In this document: piece by piece, positions 36,849 to 48,322 of the stretch
How positions within the stretch are numbered: position 1 is the first letter of the stretch
How the letters are laid out: each line of letters starts with the position of its first letter
NCBI RefSeq assembly: GCF_029624655.1
Contig: NZ_JARRSA010000001.1
Coordinates: 124,001 to 188,000 of the forward strand
Reading direction: 5' to 3'
DNA: 64,000 nucleotides
Source: Roseicyclus salinarum
GTDB taxonomy: Bacteria > Pseudomonadota > Alphaproteobacteria > Rhodobacterales > Rhodobacteraceae
The notes under the pieces: generated by a model
What the model was told of the DNA's origin: nothing
What the model saw: only the letters and a program-made list of their open reading frames with translations
Database searches by the model: none
Program-made: the position numbers and the translations under genes

Positions 36849-39488
36849 TCAGTCGCCAAGCAGGTCCTTCAGTGCGTAGACGAGGTCGAGCGCGTCGCGC
36901 GGGGTCAGGCCGTCCGGATGGACCGCGCGCAGCCGCTCCTCGATGGTGGACGGCGCCGTGCGTTTCGGCGCCGCATCCTTCGGCTTGACCGAAAACAGCG
37001 GCAAGTCGTCGATCAGGGTCGTGCGCTTCGGTCCCTCGCGTTCGCCTTCCTCCAGAGCCTGAAGGACGGACTGCGCGCGATCCACGACCGACGCCGGAAG
37101 CCCCGCAAGCTTGGCGACCTGCACCCCGTATGACCGGTCCGCCGCGCCTGGCCGTACTTCGTGCAGGAACACCACCTCGCCTTCCCACTCCTTGACGGCC
37201 ATCGTCGTATTCGTCAGCCCGGCAAGCTTTTCGGCGAGCGCCGTAAGCTCATGATAATGCGTGGCAAAGAGCGCACGGCACCGGTTCGCCTCGTGCAGAT
37301 GCTCGACGGTGGCCCAGGCGATCGACAGTCCGTCATACGTCGCCGTCCCGCGCCCGATCTCGTCGAGTATGACGAGCGCGCGCGCGTCGGCCTGGTTCAG
37401 GATCGCCGCGGTCTCGACCATTTCGACCATGAACGTCGAGCGGCCCCGTGCAAGGTCGTCGGACGCGCCCACGCGGCTGAAGACCTGGCTCACAAGGCCG
37501 ATTTCCGCGCGTTCGGCGGGCGCGTAGCTGCCCATTTGCGCGAGGATGGCGATCAGGGCGTTCTGGCGCAGCCATGTCGACTTGCCCGCCATGTTGGGGC
37601 CAGTCAACAACGAGATCGCGGCGGCGTCGCCGTCCGGGCTGAGGGCGCAGTCGTTCGCGACGAAGGGCGCGCCGGACTTTTCGAGGGCCGCTTCCACTAC
37701 AGGATGACGCCCCGAGACGATGTCGAAGCGCCTGTCGTCGTGCATGTCCGGTCGGCGCCAGTCGCCTTCCTGCGCGCGGGTGGCAAGCGCGGCATGCAGA
37801 TCGATTTCCGCCAGCGCGCGCGCAGCGGCGCCGATCTCGTCCTGCGCGGCAAGCACCGTGTCGCGAAGGCTTCGGAACAGCGCGATCTCGATCTCGAGCG
37901 CGCGGTTTCCCGCATTGAGGATGCGCGATTCCAGTTCCGACAGCTCGACCGTCGTGAAACGCACGGCATTGGCGGTCGTCTGACGGTGGATGAAGCGATC
38001 GGACAGCGGCGGCGACAGCATCTTCTGGGAATGAACCGATGTCGTCTCGATGAAGTATCCCAGCACGTTGTTGTGCTTGATCTTCAGCGAGCCAATCCCG
38101 GTCGCCTCGATGAATTCGGCCTGCATCCCGGCGATCACGCCGCGCCCCTCGTCCCTCAGCTTGCGCGCGTCGTCCAGGCCGGCGTCATGGCCGGGCGCGA
38201 TGAACCCGCCGTCGCGAAGCTGCACCGGGGGCTCGGCGACCAGGGCCGCGTCCAGCGTCTGGCAAAGCGCCTCGTGACCCTGAAGGTCGTGAAGCGCCCG
38301 CTCCAGGTGGTGCGGAAGCTCGCCCGATGGAAGCACACCCGCAATCTCGCCGGCTTGCGCAAGCCCGTCACGCAGTGCCGCGAGGTCGCGTGGCCCGCCC
38401 CGGTCGAGGGCGAGGCGCGACAGGGCGCGCTCGATGTCGGGACAGCGCTTGAGACGATCGCGCAAATCGTCTCTGAGCCGCATGTCAGAGACGAAATAAC
38501 CGACGGCATCATGCCGTTTGCGGATCTCCCCGAGGTCCGTGGACGGCCCCGAAAGACGGCGTTCGAGGAGACGCGCGCCCCCGGCGGTGACGGTGCGGTC
38601 GAGGACGGACAGAAGGCTGCCGGCCCGCCCGCCCCCTAGGCTTCGCGTCAGTTCGAGGTTCCTTCGCGTGGCGACGTCGAGTTGCAGGAACTGCGCGCCC
38701 ATCTGCCGCCGGGGTGGACGCAGAAGCGGCAGCGCGCCCTTCTGCGTCAGGTCGAGATAATCGACGAGCGCGCCCAGCGCGGACATCTCGGCGCGCGAGA
38801 AGGTCCCGAACCCGTCCAGCGATCCGACCCCGAAGGCGGCGGTCAACCGTTTCTCGGCCGAGCTGGAATCGAAGCTTCCCGGACCGAGCGGCGTGACGGC
38901 TGCGCCCGTCTCGATCAGCGCGTCCTGCCGGGCGATATCCATGTCGGCCTGCACGAGCACCTCGCGCACCGAAAGCCGGAAAAGCTCGGGTCCCAGCCGG
39001 ACGGCGGGGCAGGGCATCACGTGCAGGTCCCCGGTCGATATGTCGGTCCAGGCCAGCGCGCCCTCGCCCCGGATTTCGGCCCAGGCGGCGAGGTAGTTGT
39101 TGGTCCGCGCGTCGAGGAGCGTATCCTCCGTCAGCGTCCCAGGCGTGACGAGGCGGACGACCTCGCGGCGGACGACGGATTTCGATCCGCGCTTCTTCGC
39201 CTCGGCGGGGTCTTCCATCTGTTCGCAGACGGCGACGCGGAAACCCTTGCGGATCAGCGTCAGAAGGTAGTTCTCGGCGGCGTGAACGGGGACGCCGCAC
39301 ATGGGGATGTCCTCGTCTCCGTGCTTGCCGCGCTTCGTCAGGGCGATATCCAGCGCCTCTGCCGCGGCCGCAGCGTCGTCGAAGAACATCTCGTAGAAAT
39401 CGCCCATCCTGTAGAACAGAAGCGCGTCCGGGTGTTGCGCCTTGATCTCCAGGTATTGCGCCATCATCGGCGTCACGTGCGCGTTCAT
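36849..39488 (-). CDS. mutS: DNA mismatch repair protein MutS
   Basis: Recognises mismatches and starts repair with MutL. The N-terminal mismatch domain includes [14 protein letters not shown], which contains the FxE mismatch-contact motif (F-Y-E). The ATPase has [13 protein letters not shown] near 629, [18 protein letters not shown] and ATHYHEL. The length is 879. The mutS start is 38 bases after a strong terminator that ends the dnaKJ unit, so it probably has its own promoter. Confidence 0.97.
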   Translation of the reverse strand: MNAHVTPMMAQYLEIKAQHPDALLFYRMGDFYEMFFDDAAAAAEALDIALTKRGKHGDEDIPMCGVPVHAAENYLLTLIRKGFRVAVCEQMEDPAEAKKRGSKSVVRREVVRLVTPGTLTEDTLLDARTNNYLAAWAEIRGEGALAWTDISTGDLHVMPCPAVRLGPELFRLSVREVLVQADMDIARQDALIETGAAVTPLGPGSFDSSSAEKRLTAAFGVGSLDGFGTFSRAEMSALGALVDYLDLTQKGALPLLRPPRRQMGAQFLQLDVATRRNLELTRSLGGGRAGSLLSVLDRTVTAGGARLLERRLSGPSTDLGEIRKRHDAVGYFVSDMRLRDDLRDRLKRCPDIERALSRLALDRGGPRDLAALRDGLAQAGEIAGVLPSGELPHHLERALHDLQGHEALCQTLDAALVAEPPVQLRDGGFIAPGHDAGLDDARKLRDEGRGVIAGMQAEFIEATGIGSLKIKHNNVLGYFIETTSVHSQKMLSPPLSDRFIHRQTTANAVRFTTVELSELESRILNAGNRALEIEIALFRSLRDTVLAAQDEIGAAARALAEIDLHAALATRAQEGDWRRPDMHDDRRFDIVSGRHPVVEAALEKSGAPFVANDCALSPDGDAAAISLLTGPNMAGKSTWLRQNALIAILAQMGSYAPAERAEIGLVSQVFSRVGASDDLARGRSTFMVEMVETAAILNQADARALVILDEIGRGTATYDGLSIAWATVEHLHEANRCRALFATHYHELTALAEKLAGLTNTTMAVKEWEGEVVFLHEVRPGAADRSYGVQVAKLAGLPASVVDRAQSVLQALEEGEREGPKRTTLIDDLPLFSVKPKDAAPKRTAPSTIEERLRAVHPDGLTPRDALDLVYALKDLLGD

Positions 39489-39525
39489 GTCGGCCCCCTC
39501 GTGCGCGGCGGAGCCTACAAAGCGA

Positions 39526-39558
39526 ACCGGCCGGATTGAAGGGTCAAATCCGGCCGGT
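39526..39558 (-). terminator. Perfect 12-bp hairpin between dnaJ and mutS
   Basis: ACCGGCCGGATT and AATCCGGCCGGT form a perfect 12-bp stem with a 9-base loop, 27 bases beyond the dnaJ stop. It has no T-run, but such a stable stem after dnaJ is likely to end or stabilise the dnaKJ transcript. Confidence 0.6.
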
Positions 39559-39584
39559 CCGTCATGAAAACGATGGAGACGGCG

Positions 39585-40748
39585 TCAGCTCGCCAGGTCG
39601 TCCCAGAACTTGCGCACCTTGTCGAAGAAACCGCTGGCGTCAGGGTTGTTCGACTTGGCGCAACTTTCCTCGAACTGGCGCAGAAGCTCCTTCTGCTCGG
39701 CGTTCAGCTTTACCGGCGTCTCGACGGCAAGCTCGATATACATGTCGCCCATGCCGGTGCCGCGAAGCGAAGGCATCCCCTTGCCCCGAAGCCGCATCTG
39801 ACGGCCGGATTGCGAGCCTTCGGGCACCTTCACGCGCGAGCGGCCACCGTCGATGGTGGGAACCTCGACCTCGCCGCCAAGCGCCGCGCGGGTCATGGAC
39901 ACTGGCACGCGGCAATAGAGGTCGACACCGTCGCGCTGGAACAGCGGATGGTCGCCAACCTCTATGAAGATGTACAGATCGCCCGTCGGGCCACCGCGCA
40001 GACCGGCCTCGCCCTCGCCGGACAGGCGGATCCGCGTGCCTGTCTCGACGCCGGCGGGAATGTTCACGGACAGCGCGCGGTCCTTCTGAACGCGCCCGGC
40101 GCCGCCACAGGAATGACAGGGATTCTTGACGATCTGACCGACGCCCGAGCAGGTCGGGCAGGTCCGTTCGACGGTGAAGAAGCCCTGCTGCGCGCGAACC
40201 TTGCCCATGCCGGAGCAGGTCGGGCATGTGACGGGTTCGGACCCGCCCTCCGACCCGGTGCCCGAGCACGAGCCGCAGGCGACGGCCGAGGGCACCGTGA
40301 TCTGCTTCTGAAGGCCGGAATAGGCGTCCTCGAGATTGATCCTGAGGTTGTATCGCAGGTCGGAGCCACGGCTTGCCCTGCTGCGACGCTGGCCACCGCC
40401 GCGCTGGCCGCCCATGAAGTCGCCAAACAGGTCCTCGAACACGTCGGAGAAGGCGCTGGCGAAATCGCCCTGGCCGGCCCCTCCGCCAAAGCCGCCCGCG
40501 CGCGCGCCACCGGCCATTCCGCCGTCGAAGGCGGCGTGGCCGAAGCGGTCATAGGCGGCCTTCTTGTCGGCATCCTTGAGGACGTCGTAGGCCTCGTTTA
40601 ATTCCTTGAACTGGGCCTCGGCATCGGGATTGTCGGAATTCCGGTCGGGGTGCAGCTGTTTGGCCTTGGTTCGATAGGCCTTCTTGATCTCGTCGGCGGA
40701 CGTCCCTCGCTGGATCCCGAGGACCTCGTAATAGTCGCGCTTCGCCAT
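39585..40748 (-). CDS. dnaJ: Chaperone protein DnaJ
   Basis: Co-chaperone that stimulates DnaK. The J domain (1-70) has HPD at 33-35, followed by a Gly-rich linker with [15 protein letters not shown], and four zinc-finger repeats [24 protein letters not shown] and [10 protein letters not shown]-terminal substrate domain completes the 387 residues. GGAGG lies 13 bases before the ATG. It follows dnaK after 78 bp that hold a hairpin. Confidence 0.97.
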   Translation of the reverse strand: MAKRDYYEVLGIQRGTSADEIKKAYRTKAKQLHPDRNSDNPDAEAQFKELNEAYDVLKDADKKAAYDRFGHAAFDGGMAGGARAGGFGGGAGQGDFASAFSDVFEDLFGDFMGGQRGGGQRRSRASRGSDLRYNLRINLEDAYSGLQKQITVPSAVACGSCSGTGSEGGSEPVTCPTCSGMGKVRAQQGFFTVERTCPTCSGVGQIVKNPCHSCGGAGRVQKDRALSVNIPAGVETGTRIRLSGEGEAGLRGGPTGDLYIFIEVGDHPLFQRDGVDLYCRVPVSMTRAALGGEVEVPTIDGGRSRVKVPEGSQSGRQMRLRGKGMPSLRGTGMGDMYIELAVETPVKLNAEQKELLRQFEESCAKSNNPDASGFFDKVRKFWDDLAS

Positions 40749-40776
40749 GATATTGATTCAGCCTCCGGAAATGCGC

Positions 40777-40805
40777 TGGCCGGCCAAGGTGTCCCTGACC
40801 GGCCA
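40777..40805 (-). other. Hairpin between dnaK and dnaJ
   Basis: TGGCCGG and CCGGCCA form a 7-bp stem with a 15-base loop in the 78-bp dnaK-dnaJ gap. It could lower dnaJ relative to dnaK by partial termination or by protecting dnaK mRNA ends; no T-run follows. Confidence 0.45.
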
Positions 40806-40826
40806 AGGCAATGTCATTCAGCGCGA

Positions 40827-42743
<1,917 letters not shown>

Positions 42744-42865
42744 ATCGTATAGTCCCTTTCTTCAAGCGAACAGGTGGTCGCGGGTCCGGTTGCAGCCCCC
42801 TCGCCGCCTTGTCATGCCTCTTGTGATGCCCGGCCGGGATGCACGCCCCTGACCGCTTCCGGGCG

Positions 42866-42894
42866 TATATAAGAAGGGGGTTATGGGCCTGCAA
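42866..42894 (-). promoter_or_regulatory. Predicted dnaK promoter
   Basis: On the minus strand, TTGCAG (42894-42889) and TATATA (42871-42866) are 17 bases apart, 123 bases upstream of the dnaK ATG. The same stretch includes CCCCCT just before TATATA, so a heat-shock sigma factor is also possible. It overlaps the earliest possible alkB start. Confidence 0.45.
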
Positions 42895-42930
42895 GCGCCC
42901 GAGGGAAACGCGATGGCGAGGATTGGCCGA

Positions 42931-43533
42931 ATGAACACCGTGGATGTGAACGGCGCAGTAGTTCATCCGGGGCTTCTGGACGAGACCGCGCAACGCGCGC
43001 TTGTCGAAGACGTGCGCGCCATCGTGCGCGCCGCACCGCTGTTCCGGCCTGTTACGGCGCGGGGCAAGCCGATGTCCGTGCGGATGACGTCGGCGGGGGA
43101 AAAGGGCTGGGTGTCGGACAGGCGCGGCTACCGCTACGAGCCGAGGCACCCCGATGGCGGTCCATGGCCGCCGATCCCGCAAGCCGTCCTCGAGATCTGG
43201 CGTCGGGTCGCGGGCGTCGCGCGCGATCCGCAATGCTGTCTCGTGAACTTCTACGACGCCGATGCGCGCATGGGGCTGCACCAGGACCGCGACGAGGCCG
43301 ATTTCTCGATGCCGGTGGTCTCGGTTTCGCTGGGCGACGAGGCGCTTTTCCGGGTCGGCGGGACGGAACGAGGTGGCCCGACGAAATCGATCTGGCTGCG
43401 CTCGGGCGATGTCGCCGTACTGGGCGGCGCCGCGCGGCTCGCCTATCACGGGATCGACCGCATCCGCCCCGGAAGCTCGACGCTTCTTCCAAGGGGGGGA
43501 CGGATCAACCTGACGCTCAGGGTCGTGGACTGA
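42931..43533 (+). CDS. alkB: Alkylated DNA repair dioxygenase AlkB
   Basis: Fe(II)/2-oxoglutarate dioxygenase that demethylates 1-methyladenine and 3-methylcytosine. With a start at 42931 the protein has 200 residues: iron ligands H117 and D119 in LHQDRDEAD and H173 in AYHGIDR, and R191 and R197 in GGRINLTLR for 2-oxoglutarate. Three in-frame ATGs are possible (42883, 42913, 42931); the last has GAGG nine bases upstream and gives the family length. The earliest overlaps the predicted dnaK promoter. Confidence 0.92.
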   Translation: MNTVDVNGAVVHPGLLDETAQRALVEDVRAIVRAAPLFRPVTARGKPMSVRMTSAGEKGWVSDRRGYRYEPRHPDGGPWPPIPQAVLEIWRRVAGVARDPQCCLVNFYDADARMGLHQDRDEADFSMPVVSVSLGDEALFRVGGTERGGPTKSIWLRSGDVAVLGGAARLAYHGIDRIRPGSSTLLPRGGRINLTLRVVD

Positions 43534-43540
43534 TGGCGCT

Positions 43541-44365
43541 TCAGCGCCGCGCCTCCCAACTCGCCGAGGCGCGCTTGCGGGTATAGAATTCCGCCATCAT
43601 GCCCAGAAGGAGCAGGAAGAGCATCGCGTAGAGCGGGTATTCCCAGTTCGTGTGATGCGGAAAATAGTTCACGAAGGTGAAGCCCCGGGCCTGGTCGATG
43701 ATGTGGAACAGGGGGTTCCAGTCGAACATCGCGATCATCATGCCGGGAAGCATGTTCGCGACGAACATCTTTCCCGAGGCGATCATGTTCGCCCTGACGT
43801 AGACCATCTGCACGATCGTCACCACGTCGGGCGCCCACGGCTTGGCCGCCATGAGGATCAGTCCCAGCGCGCAGCCCGTGCCCCACGCCAGCAGGTACAT
43901 CATGAACGCCCCGGCCCAATCGTGCAGCACGACAGGCTCGACGATGGCGTGCAGCGCGAAGAGGATCACCAGAAGGCTGACTGTCTTGACGTAGAGGACC
44001 GAAAACGCCGACGACAGGATCGCCACGAGCGTGTTCATCGGCGCGTGCTGCATCATCGCCGAGGTCGCGCTTTCGGAATTCATCACCGCCTGAAGCGCCT
44101 GGATGTGAACCAGGTACATGAAGATGCCGGTCAGCAGGTAAAGCATGAAGTCGCCGCGGATCGCCATCGTCCGCGCGCCTGGCACCAGCGTGAACAGAAG
44201 GTAGAAAGCGGCGACGAAAAGAACGCTCTGGAAGACGCTCATGACGATCGCCATCACGGCATTGCCGTGGTTTTTTCTGACCTTGCGGACCGTGGCGTGG
44301 TAGGTCACCTCGAGCATACCGAAGATCAGCGCGCCCGTGGTCGTCGGTCTCGAGGGTTGGAACAT
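43541..44365 (-). CDS. ABC-2 type transporter permease (polysaccharide export type)
   Basis: 274 residues with six predicted membrane segments, in the style of KpsM/RfbA/Wzm exporters of capsular or O-antigen polysaccharide: a soluble N-terminus, TM pairs around 45-90, 105-150, 160-190, and a last TM at about 245-262 followed by a basic tail. The Met-rich segment MMQHAPMNTLVAILSS is unusual. No ATP-binding partner lies beside it in this window. kdsB and several glycosyltransferases follow on the other strand. Confidence 0.82.
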   Translation of the reverse strand: MFQPSRPTTTGALIFGMLEVTYHATVRKVRKNHGNAVMAIVMSVFQSVLFVAAFYLLFTLVPGARTMAIRGDFMLYLLTGIFMYLVHIQALQAVMNSESATSAMMQHAPMNTLVAILSSAFSVLYVKTVSLLVILFALHAIVEPVVLHDWAGAFMMYLLAWGTGCALGLILMAAKPWAPDVVTIVQMVYVRANMIASGKMFVANMLPGMMIAMFDWNPLFHIIDQARGFTFVNYFPHHTNWEYPLYAMLFLLLLGMMAEFYTRKRASASWEARR

Positions 44366-44504
44366 GGTGTTCTGCTCGTTCGCTGGGGCCCGTGCGTTCC
44401 GCGCCCGCCTTCCCGGACCGGTCGGACGACTTGGCCCCGAGGACAGGATCGACGATAACGTTTCAGGGCCGCGGGTTCAATCGCGCACGAAACCGGAATG
44501 GACG

Positions 44505-45305
44505 ATGATGGATTACACCGAACTGATGTTGGAAATGCGGCGCTCGGCCATTCTGGCGGGTGAAAAGATCATGGAAATTTATGGATCTGACGAATTCGCC
44601 GTTCGCGCGAAGTCCGACGAAAGCCCCGTGACCGAAGCCGACGAGGCCGCAGATGCGCTGATTTCCGCGCGCCTTCGCGCGGCCTATCCCGATATCGCGC
44701 TGGTGACCGAGGAACAGGCCGACAGCCACGGCATGACGGCCTCGACCTTCCTGATCGTCGATCCCCTGGACGGCACGAAGGAATTCGTGAAACGGCGCGG
44801 CGACTTCACGGTGAACATCGCGCTGGTCGAGGACGGCGTCCCGGTGCGCGGCGTGGTCTACGCCCCGGCGCGCAACCGGCTGTTCTATACGCGCGGCGAC
44901 GGAACCAGCGTCGAGGAGCGCGGACCGTTCGATCCCGACACGCCCGGCGAGGCCAGCCCGATCTCGGTGCGAAAGCCCGACAACTCGGCGCTTTTCGTCG
45001 TGGCCTCGGCGTCCCACCGCGATGCGGCCACCGACGCCTACATCGCGGCCTACGACGTGGCGGACATGAAAAGCGCGGGCAGTTCGCTGAAGTTCTGCCT
45101 CGTGGCTACTGGCGAGGCGGATCTCTATCCGCGCCTTGGCCGGACGATGGAATGGGACACCGCGGCGGGCGATGCGGTCCTGCGCGGCGCCGGCGGACAG
45201 GTGGTAAGGTTCGAGGACCACGCGCCGTTCACCTATGGCAAGCCGGGCTTCGCGAACGGTTTCTTCATCGCCCATGCGCCGGGCGTCGCGTTGCAGACGC
45301 CGTGA
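44505..45305 (+). CDS. cysQ: 3'(2'),5'-bisphosphate nucleotidase CysQ
   Basis: Inositol-monophosphatase-fold enzyme that hydrolyses PAP, the by-product of PAPS-dependent sulfation, and related compounds. LVTEEQAD (about 66-72), DPLDGTKEF (86-94) and the C-terminal EWDTAAGDAVLRGAGG bind the metals. The length is 266. It is of interest that a sulfotransferase-like gene, which would make PAP, lies 7 kb downstream in the same direction. kdsB starts 13 bases after its stop. Confidence 0.93.
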   Translation: MMDYTELMLEMRRSAILAGEKIMEIYGSDEFAVRAKSDESPVTEADEAADALISARLRAAYPDIALVTEEQADSHGMTASTFLIVDPLDGTKEFVKRRGDFTVNIALVEDGVPVRGVVYAPARNRLFYTRGDGTSVEERGPFDPDTPGEASPISVRKPDNSALFVVASASHRDAATDAYIAAYDVADMKSAGSSLKFCLVATGEADLYPRLGRTMEWDTAAGDAVLRGAGGQVVRFEDHAPFTYGKPGFANGFFIAHAPGVALQTP

Positions 45306-45318
45306 AGCGCGCCTGATC

Positions 45319-46119
45319 ATGGGCATCGTCTGCATCATTCCCGCGCGCTATCCCTCGGTGCGCTTTCCGGGCAAGCCGCTTGCCATGCTGCGCGGCGCCA
45401 CCGGCGAGGCGCGGAGCCTGATCGAACGCAGCTGGCGCGCCGCCCGCGACGTTGGGCGCTTCGACGCTGTCCATGTCGCCACCGATGACGAGCGCATCGC
45501 CGAGGCGGCGAGGGCGTTCGGCGCCGACGTCCTGATGACCTCCGACCGTTGCCGCAACGGCACCGAGCGCTGCGCCGAGGCACTTGCGCTTCTGGGACCG
45601 GGCGTCGACATGGTCGTCAACCTGCAGGGCGACGCGCCGCTGACGCCGCCTTGGTTCCTCGAGGCGCTGATCGACGGCCTCGAGGGCGACAGCCAGGCCG
45701 CGCTCGCCACGCCGATCCTGCGCTGCGACGGCGAGACGCTCGCCGCCCTAAAGGCCGACCGCGCCGCAGGGCGCGTCGGCGGCACGACGGCCGTTTGCGA
45801 CAGCGAGATGCGGGGGCTCTATTTCTCGAAGGAAGTCATCCCCTACACCGCCGAGGCCTACGCTCCGGACGATCCCACGCCCGTCTTCCACCATGTCGGC
45901 GTCTACGCCTACCGCCCCTGGGCCTTGCACGCCTATCCCGACTGGGCGGTGGGGCCGCTGGAACGCCTCGAGGGGCTCGAACAGCTCCGCTTCCTCGAGG
46001 CCGGGCACCGCGTGCTCTGCGTCGAGGTCGAGGGGCGGGGCCGCAAGTTCTGGGAGCTGAACAACCCCGAAGACATTCCCCGGATCGAGGCGATGCTGGC
46101 CGAGATGGGCCAGCCGTGA
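45319..46119 (+). CDS. kdsB: 3-deoxy-manno-octulosonate cytidylyltransferase
   Basis: Activates Kdo as CMP-Kdo for lipid A core or for Kdo-linked capsule. IIPARYPSVRFPGKPL (6-21) is the nucleotide-binding start, with CRNGTERCAEAL, VVNLQGDAP and HHVGVYAYRPWAL typical of the family. The length is 266, with a conserved C-terminal FWELNNPEDIPRIEAML. It may be the housekeeping KdsB or a capsule-specific KpsU; the exporter gene next door makes the second idea reasonable. Confidence 0.92.
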   Translation: MGIVCIIPARYPSVRFPGKPLAMLRGATGEARSLIERSWRAARDVGRFDAVHVATDDERIAEAARAFGADVLMTSDRCRNGTERCAEALALLGPGVDMVVNLQGDAPLTPPWFLEALIDGLEGDSQAALATPILRCDGETLAALKADRAAGRVGGTTAVCDSEMRGLYFSKEVIPYTAEAYAPDDPTPVFHHVGVYAYRPWALHAYPDWAVGPLERLEGLEQLRFLEAGHRVLCVEVEGRGRKFWELNNPEDIPRIEAMLAEMGQP

Positions 46120-47372
46120 AAGAGACGCCGGCGCTCAGCGTCGTGGTGGCCAGCCATGGGCGGCCCCGCGCGCTGAGGCGCTGCCTTCTGGGCCTGTCGC
46201 AATCCCGGCTTCGCCGCATGGAGGTCATCGTGGTGGCCGACGCGGCGGGTCTTCGGGCGACGTCGGATCTTGCCTTCGCGGATCGTCTGAAGACCGTGCC
46301 GCAGGCCGAGCCGAACCTGTCCGCCGCGCGCAACGACGGGGTCGCGCGGGCGGCGGGCGACGTGGTCGCCTTCATCGACGACGACGCGGTGCCCGAGCCC
46401 ACTTGGGCCGGGGCGCTTGCCGAGGCCTTCGCCCGCGACGCCGATCTTGCCGCGGCGACCGGCCCGGTGCTTGGCCGGAACGGCATCTCGGTGCAGTGGG
46501 GCCGCATGTCCGTCGACCGGCAGGGCCGCGACGGGCCGTTTTCCGAACGGCTTCCCGCGGGTGCCGTCCTCAAGCTGCACGGGACGAACATGGCCGTACG
46601 CCGGGACGTCCTGCACGATCTCGGGGGGTTCGATCCGGCGTTCCGCTTCTACCTCGACGACACCGACCTGGCGCTGCGCCTCGGGCAGGCAGGCCATCGC
46701 GCGGTCTGGGTGCCGCGCGCGCAGGTTCATCACGCCTTCGCGCCAAGCGAGCGCCGGGATGCCGAACGGGTGCCGTTGAGCCTTTTCGACATCGGCGCCT
46801 CCACCGCGAGCTTCCTGCGCAAGCACGCGCCGGACGAGATGGAGGCGGAAATCGCCCGCCTTGCCGAGGATCAGCGCGCGCGTCTCTTTCGGCTCGTGCG
46901 GAGGCGGAAGCTTGGGGCCCAAGCGCTGGAGCGGCTGACTTCAAGCCTGCGCGACGGCATCGCCGAGGGCCGCGGCCGGCCCGTGGGCGCGCGCGGGCCG
47001 GCGTCTCAGGAGGCCGCCTGGATCGCCCTTCACGACGGCCCCTCCCCGCGCGACGAGGTGCTGTGGGGCTGGCGGACGCGCGCGCGACCCCTGCGGGCGG
47101 AGGCCGCGCGACGCGTCGCCGCCGGCGCGCGCGTCAGCCTTTTCCTGTTCGAACCGACGCCGAGGGCGCATCGCGTGCGCTTCGACGATGGCGGCTGGTG
47201 GGAGCAGACCGGCGGCCTTTACGGCCGATCCGAAAGGACGATGCCCAGAATTCAGGCATGGCGCTTCGATTCACGACTTTTTTCCGAAATCCGCCGCATC
47301 GGGGACACAAGATTTGGGGAAGGAGGGACCGATCGGTTCCGCGAGGATGCGGGAACCGGTATTTTCGAGTGA
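46116..47372 (+). CDS. Glycosyltransferase family 2 protein
   Basis: 418 residues. The first 230 or so form a GT-A domain: [21 protein letters not shown] (nucleotide binding), SAARNDGVARAAG, the DXD-like FIDDDAVPEP (86-95), KLHGTNMAVRRDVL, and FYLDDTDLALRL. The C-terminal 180 residues are Arg-rich and have no family that I recognise. The GTG start overlaps the kdsB stop (GTGA), so the two are coupled. The sugar is unknown. Confidence 0.85.
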   Translation: MKETPALSVVVASHGRPRALRRCLLGLSQSRLRRMEVIVVADAAGLRATSDLAFADRLKTVPQAEPNLSAARNDGVARAAGDVVAFIDDDAVPEPTWAGALAEAFARDADLAAATGPVLGRNGISVQWGRMSVDRQGRDGPFSERLPAGAVLKLHGTNMAVRRDVLHDLGGFDPAFRFYLDDTDLALRLGQAGHRAVWVPRAQVHHAFAPSERRDAERVPLSLFDIGASTASFLRKHAPDEMEAEIARLAEDQRARLFRLVRRRKLGAQALERLTSSLRDGIAEGRGRPVGARGPASQEAAWIALHDGPSPRDEVLWGWRTRARPLRAEAARRVAAGARVSLFLFEPTPRAHRVRFDDGGWWEQTGGLYGRSERTMPRIQAWRFDSRLFSEIRRIGDTRFGEGGTDRFREDAGTGIFE

Positions 47373-47428
47373 TGAGCGCAGGCCCTGTGGACACATCGTC
47401 CGCCTTGCGCCGACCTAGAGAGGCCGAC

Positions 47429-48322
47429 ATGAAAAAGCGCGTGACCAAGGCGATTTTCCCGGTTGCGGGACTCGGGACACGGTTCCTGCCGGCGACCAAG
47501 TCGATCCCCAAGGAGATCATGACGCTGGTCGATCGACCCCTGATCCAGTACGCGATCGACGAGGCGCGCGCCGCCGGGATCGAGGAATTCATCTTCGTCA
47601 CCAGCCGCGGGAAATCGGCGCTGGAGGATTATTTCGACCACTCCCCTGAACTGGAAAACCAGCTTCGGGAGAAGGGCAAGACGGACCTTCTCGAGGCGCT
47701 CGGCGCCAGCAACATGGCCTCGGGCGCGATCGCCTACATCCGGCAGCACAAGGCACTGGGCCTTGGACATGCGGTTTGGTGCGCGCGTCGCCTTCTGGCG
47801 GACGAGCCCTTCGCGGTCATACTGCCCGACGACGTGATCGCGGCCGAGACGCCCTGCCTCAAGCAGATGGTCGACGCCTATGCCGAAACCGGCGGAAACA
47901 TGGTCGCGGCGATGGAAGTTCCCGATTCCAAGACCCACGCCTACGGCATCCTCGACATCGAGGACGACATGGGTTCCGTCGTGTCGGTGAAGGGGATGGT
48001 CGAGAAACCGAAGGCGGGCACCGCCCCGTCGAACCTTGCCGTCATCGGGCGCTACATCCTCGATCCGCGCGTGATGGAGAACCTCGAACGGATCGAGGCC
48101 GGCGCGGGCGGCGAGCTTCAGCTGACCGATGCCATCGCGCAGGAGATCGCGACTTCGGGCAACGTCTACGGCTTCCGGTTCCGGGGACAGCGGTTCGATT
48201 GCGGGTCGAAGGCCGGGTTCCTTCAGGCCACTGTCGCCTTCGGTCTGGCCCGCGACGACCTGCGCGGCGAGTTCTCCGAATTCCTGTCGGACATGACGTC
48301 GATCCGCACCGCGGCGCAGTGA
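47429..48322 (+). CDS. galU: UTP-glucose-1-phosphate uridylyltransferase
   Basis: Makes UDP-glucose for surface polysaccharides. KAIFPVAGLGTRFLPATKSIPKE (7-29) is the uridylyl-binding segment, with TSRGKSALEDYFD, LGLGHAVWCAR, LPDDVI and VEKPKAGTAPSNLAVIGRY. The length is 297. AGAGAGG precedes the ATG. The gene lies between two glycosyltransferases and overlaps the next one by four bases, consistent with supplying UDP-glucose to that pathway. Confidence 0.96.
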   Translation: MKKRVTKAIFPVAGLGTRFLPATKSIPKEIMTLVDRPLIQYAIDEARAAGIEEFIFVTSRGKSALEDYFDHSPELENQLREKGKTDLLEALGASNMASGAIAYIRQHKALGLGHAVWCARRLLADEPFAVILPDDVIAAETPCLKQMVDAYAETGGNMVAAMEVPDSKTHAYGILDIEDDMGSVVSVKGMVEKPKAGTAPSNLAVIGRYILDPRVMENLERIEAGAGGELQLTDAIAQEIATSGNVYGFRFRGQRFDCGSKAGFLQATVAFGLARDDLRGEFSEFLSDMTSIRTAAQ

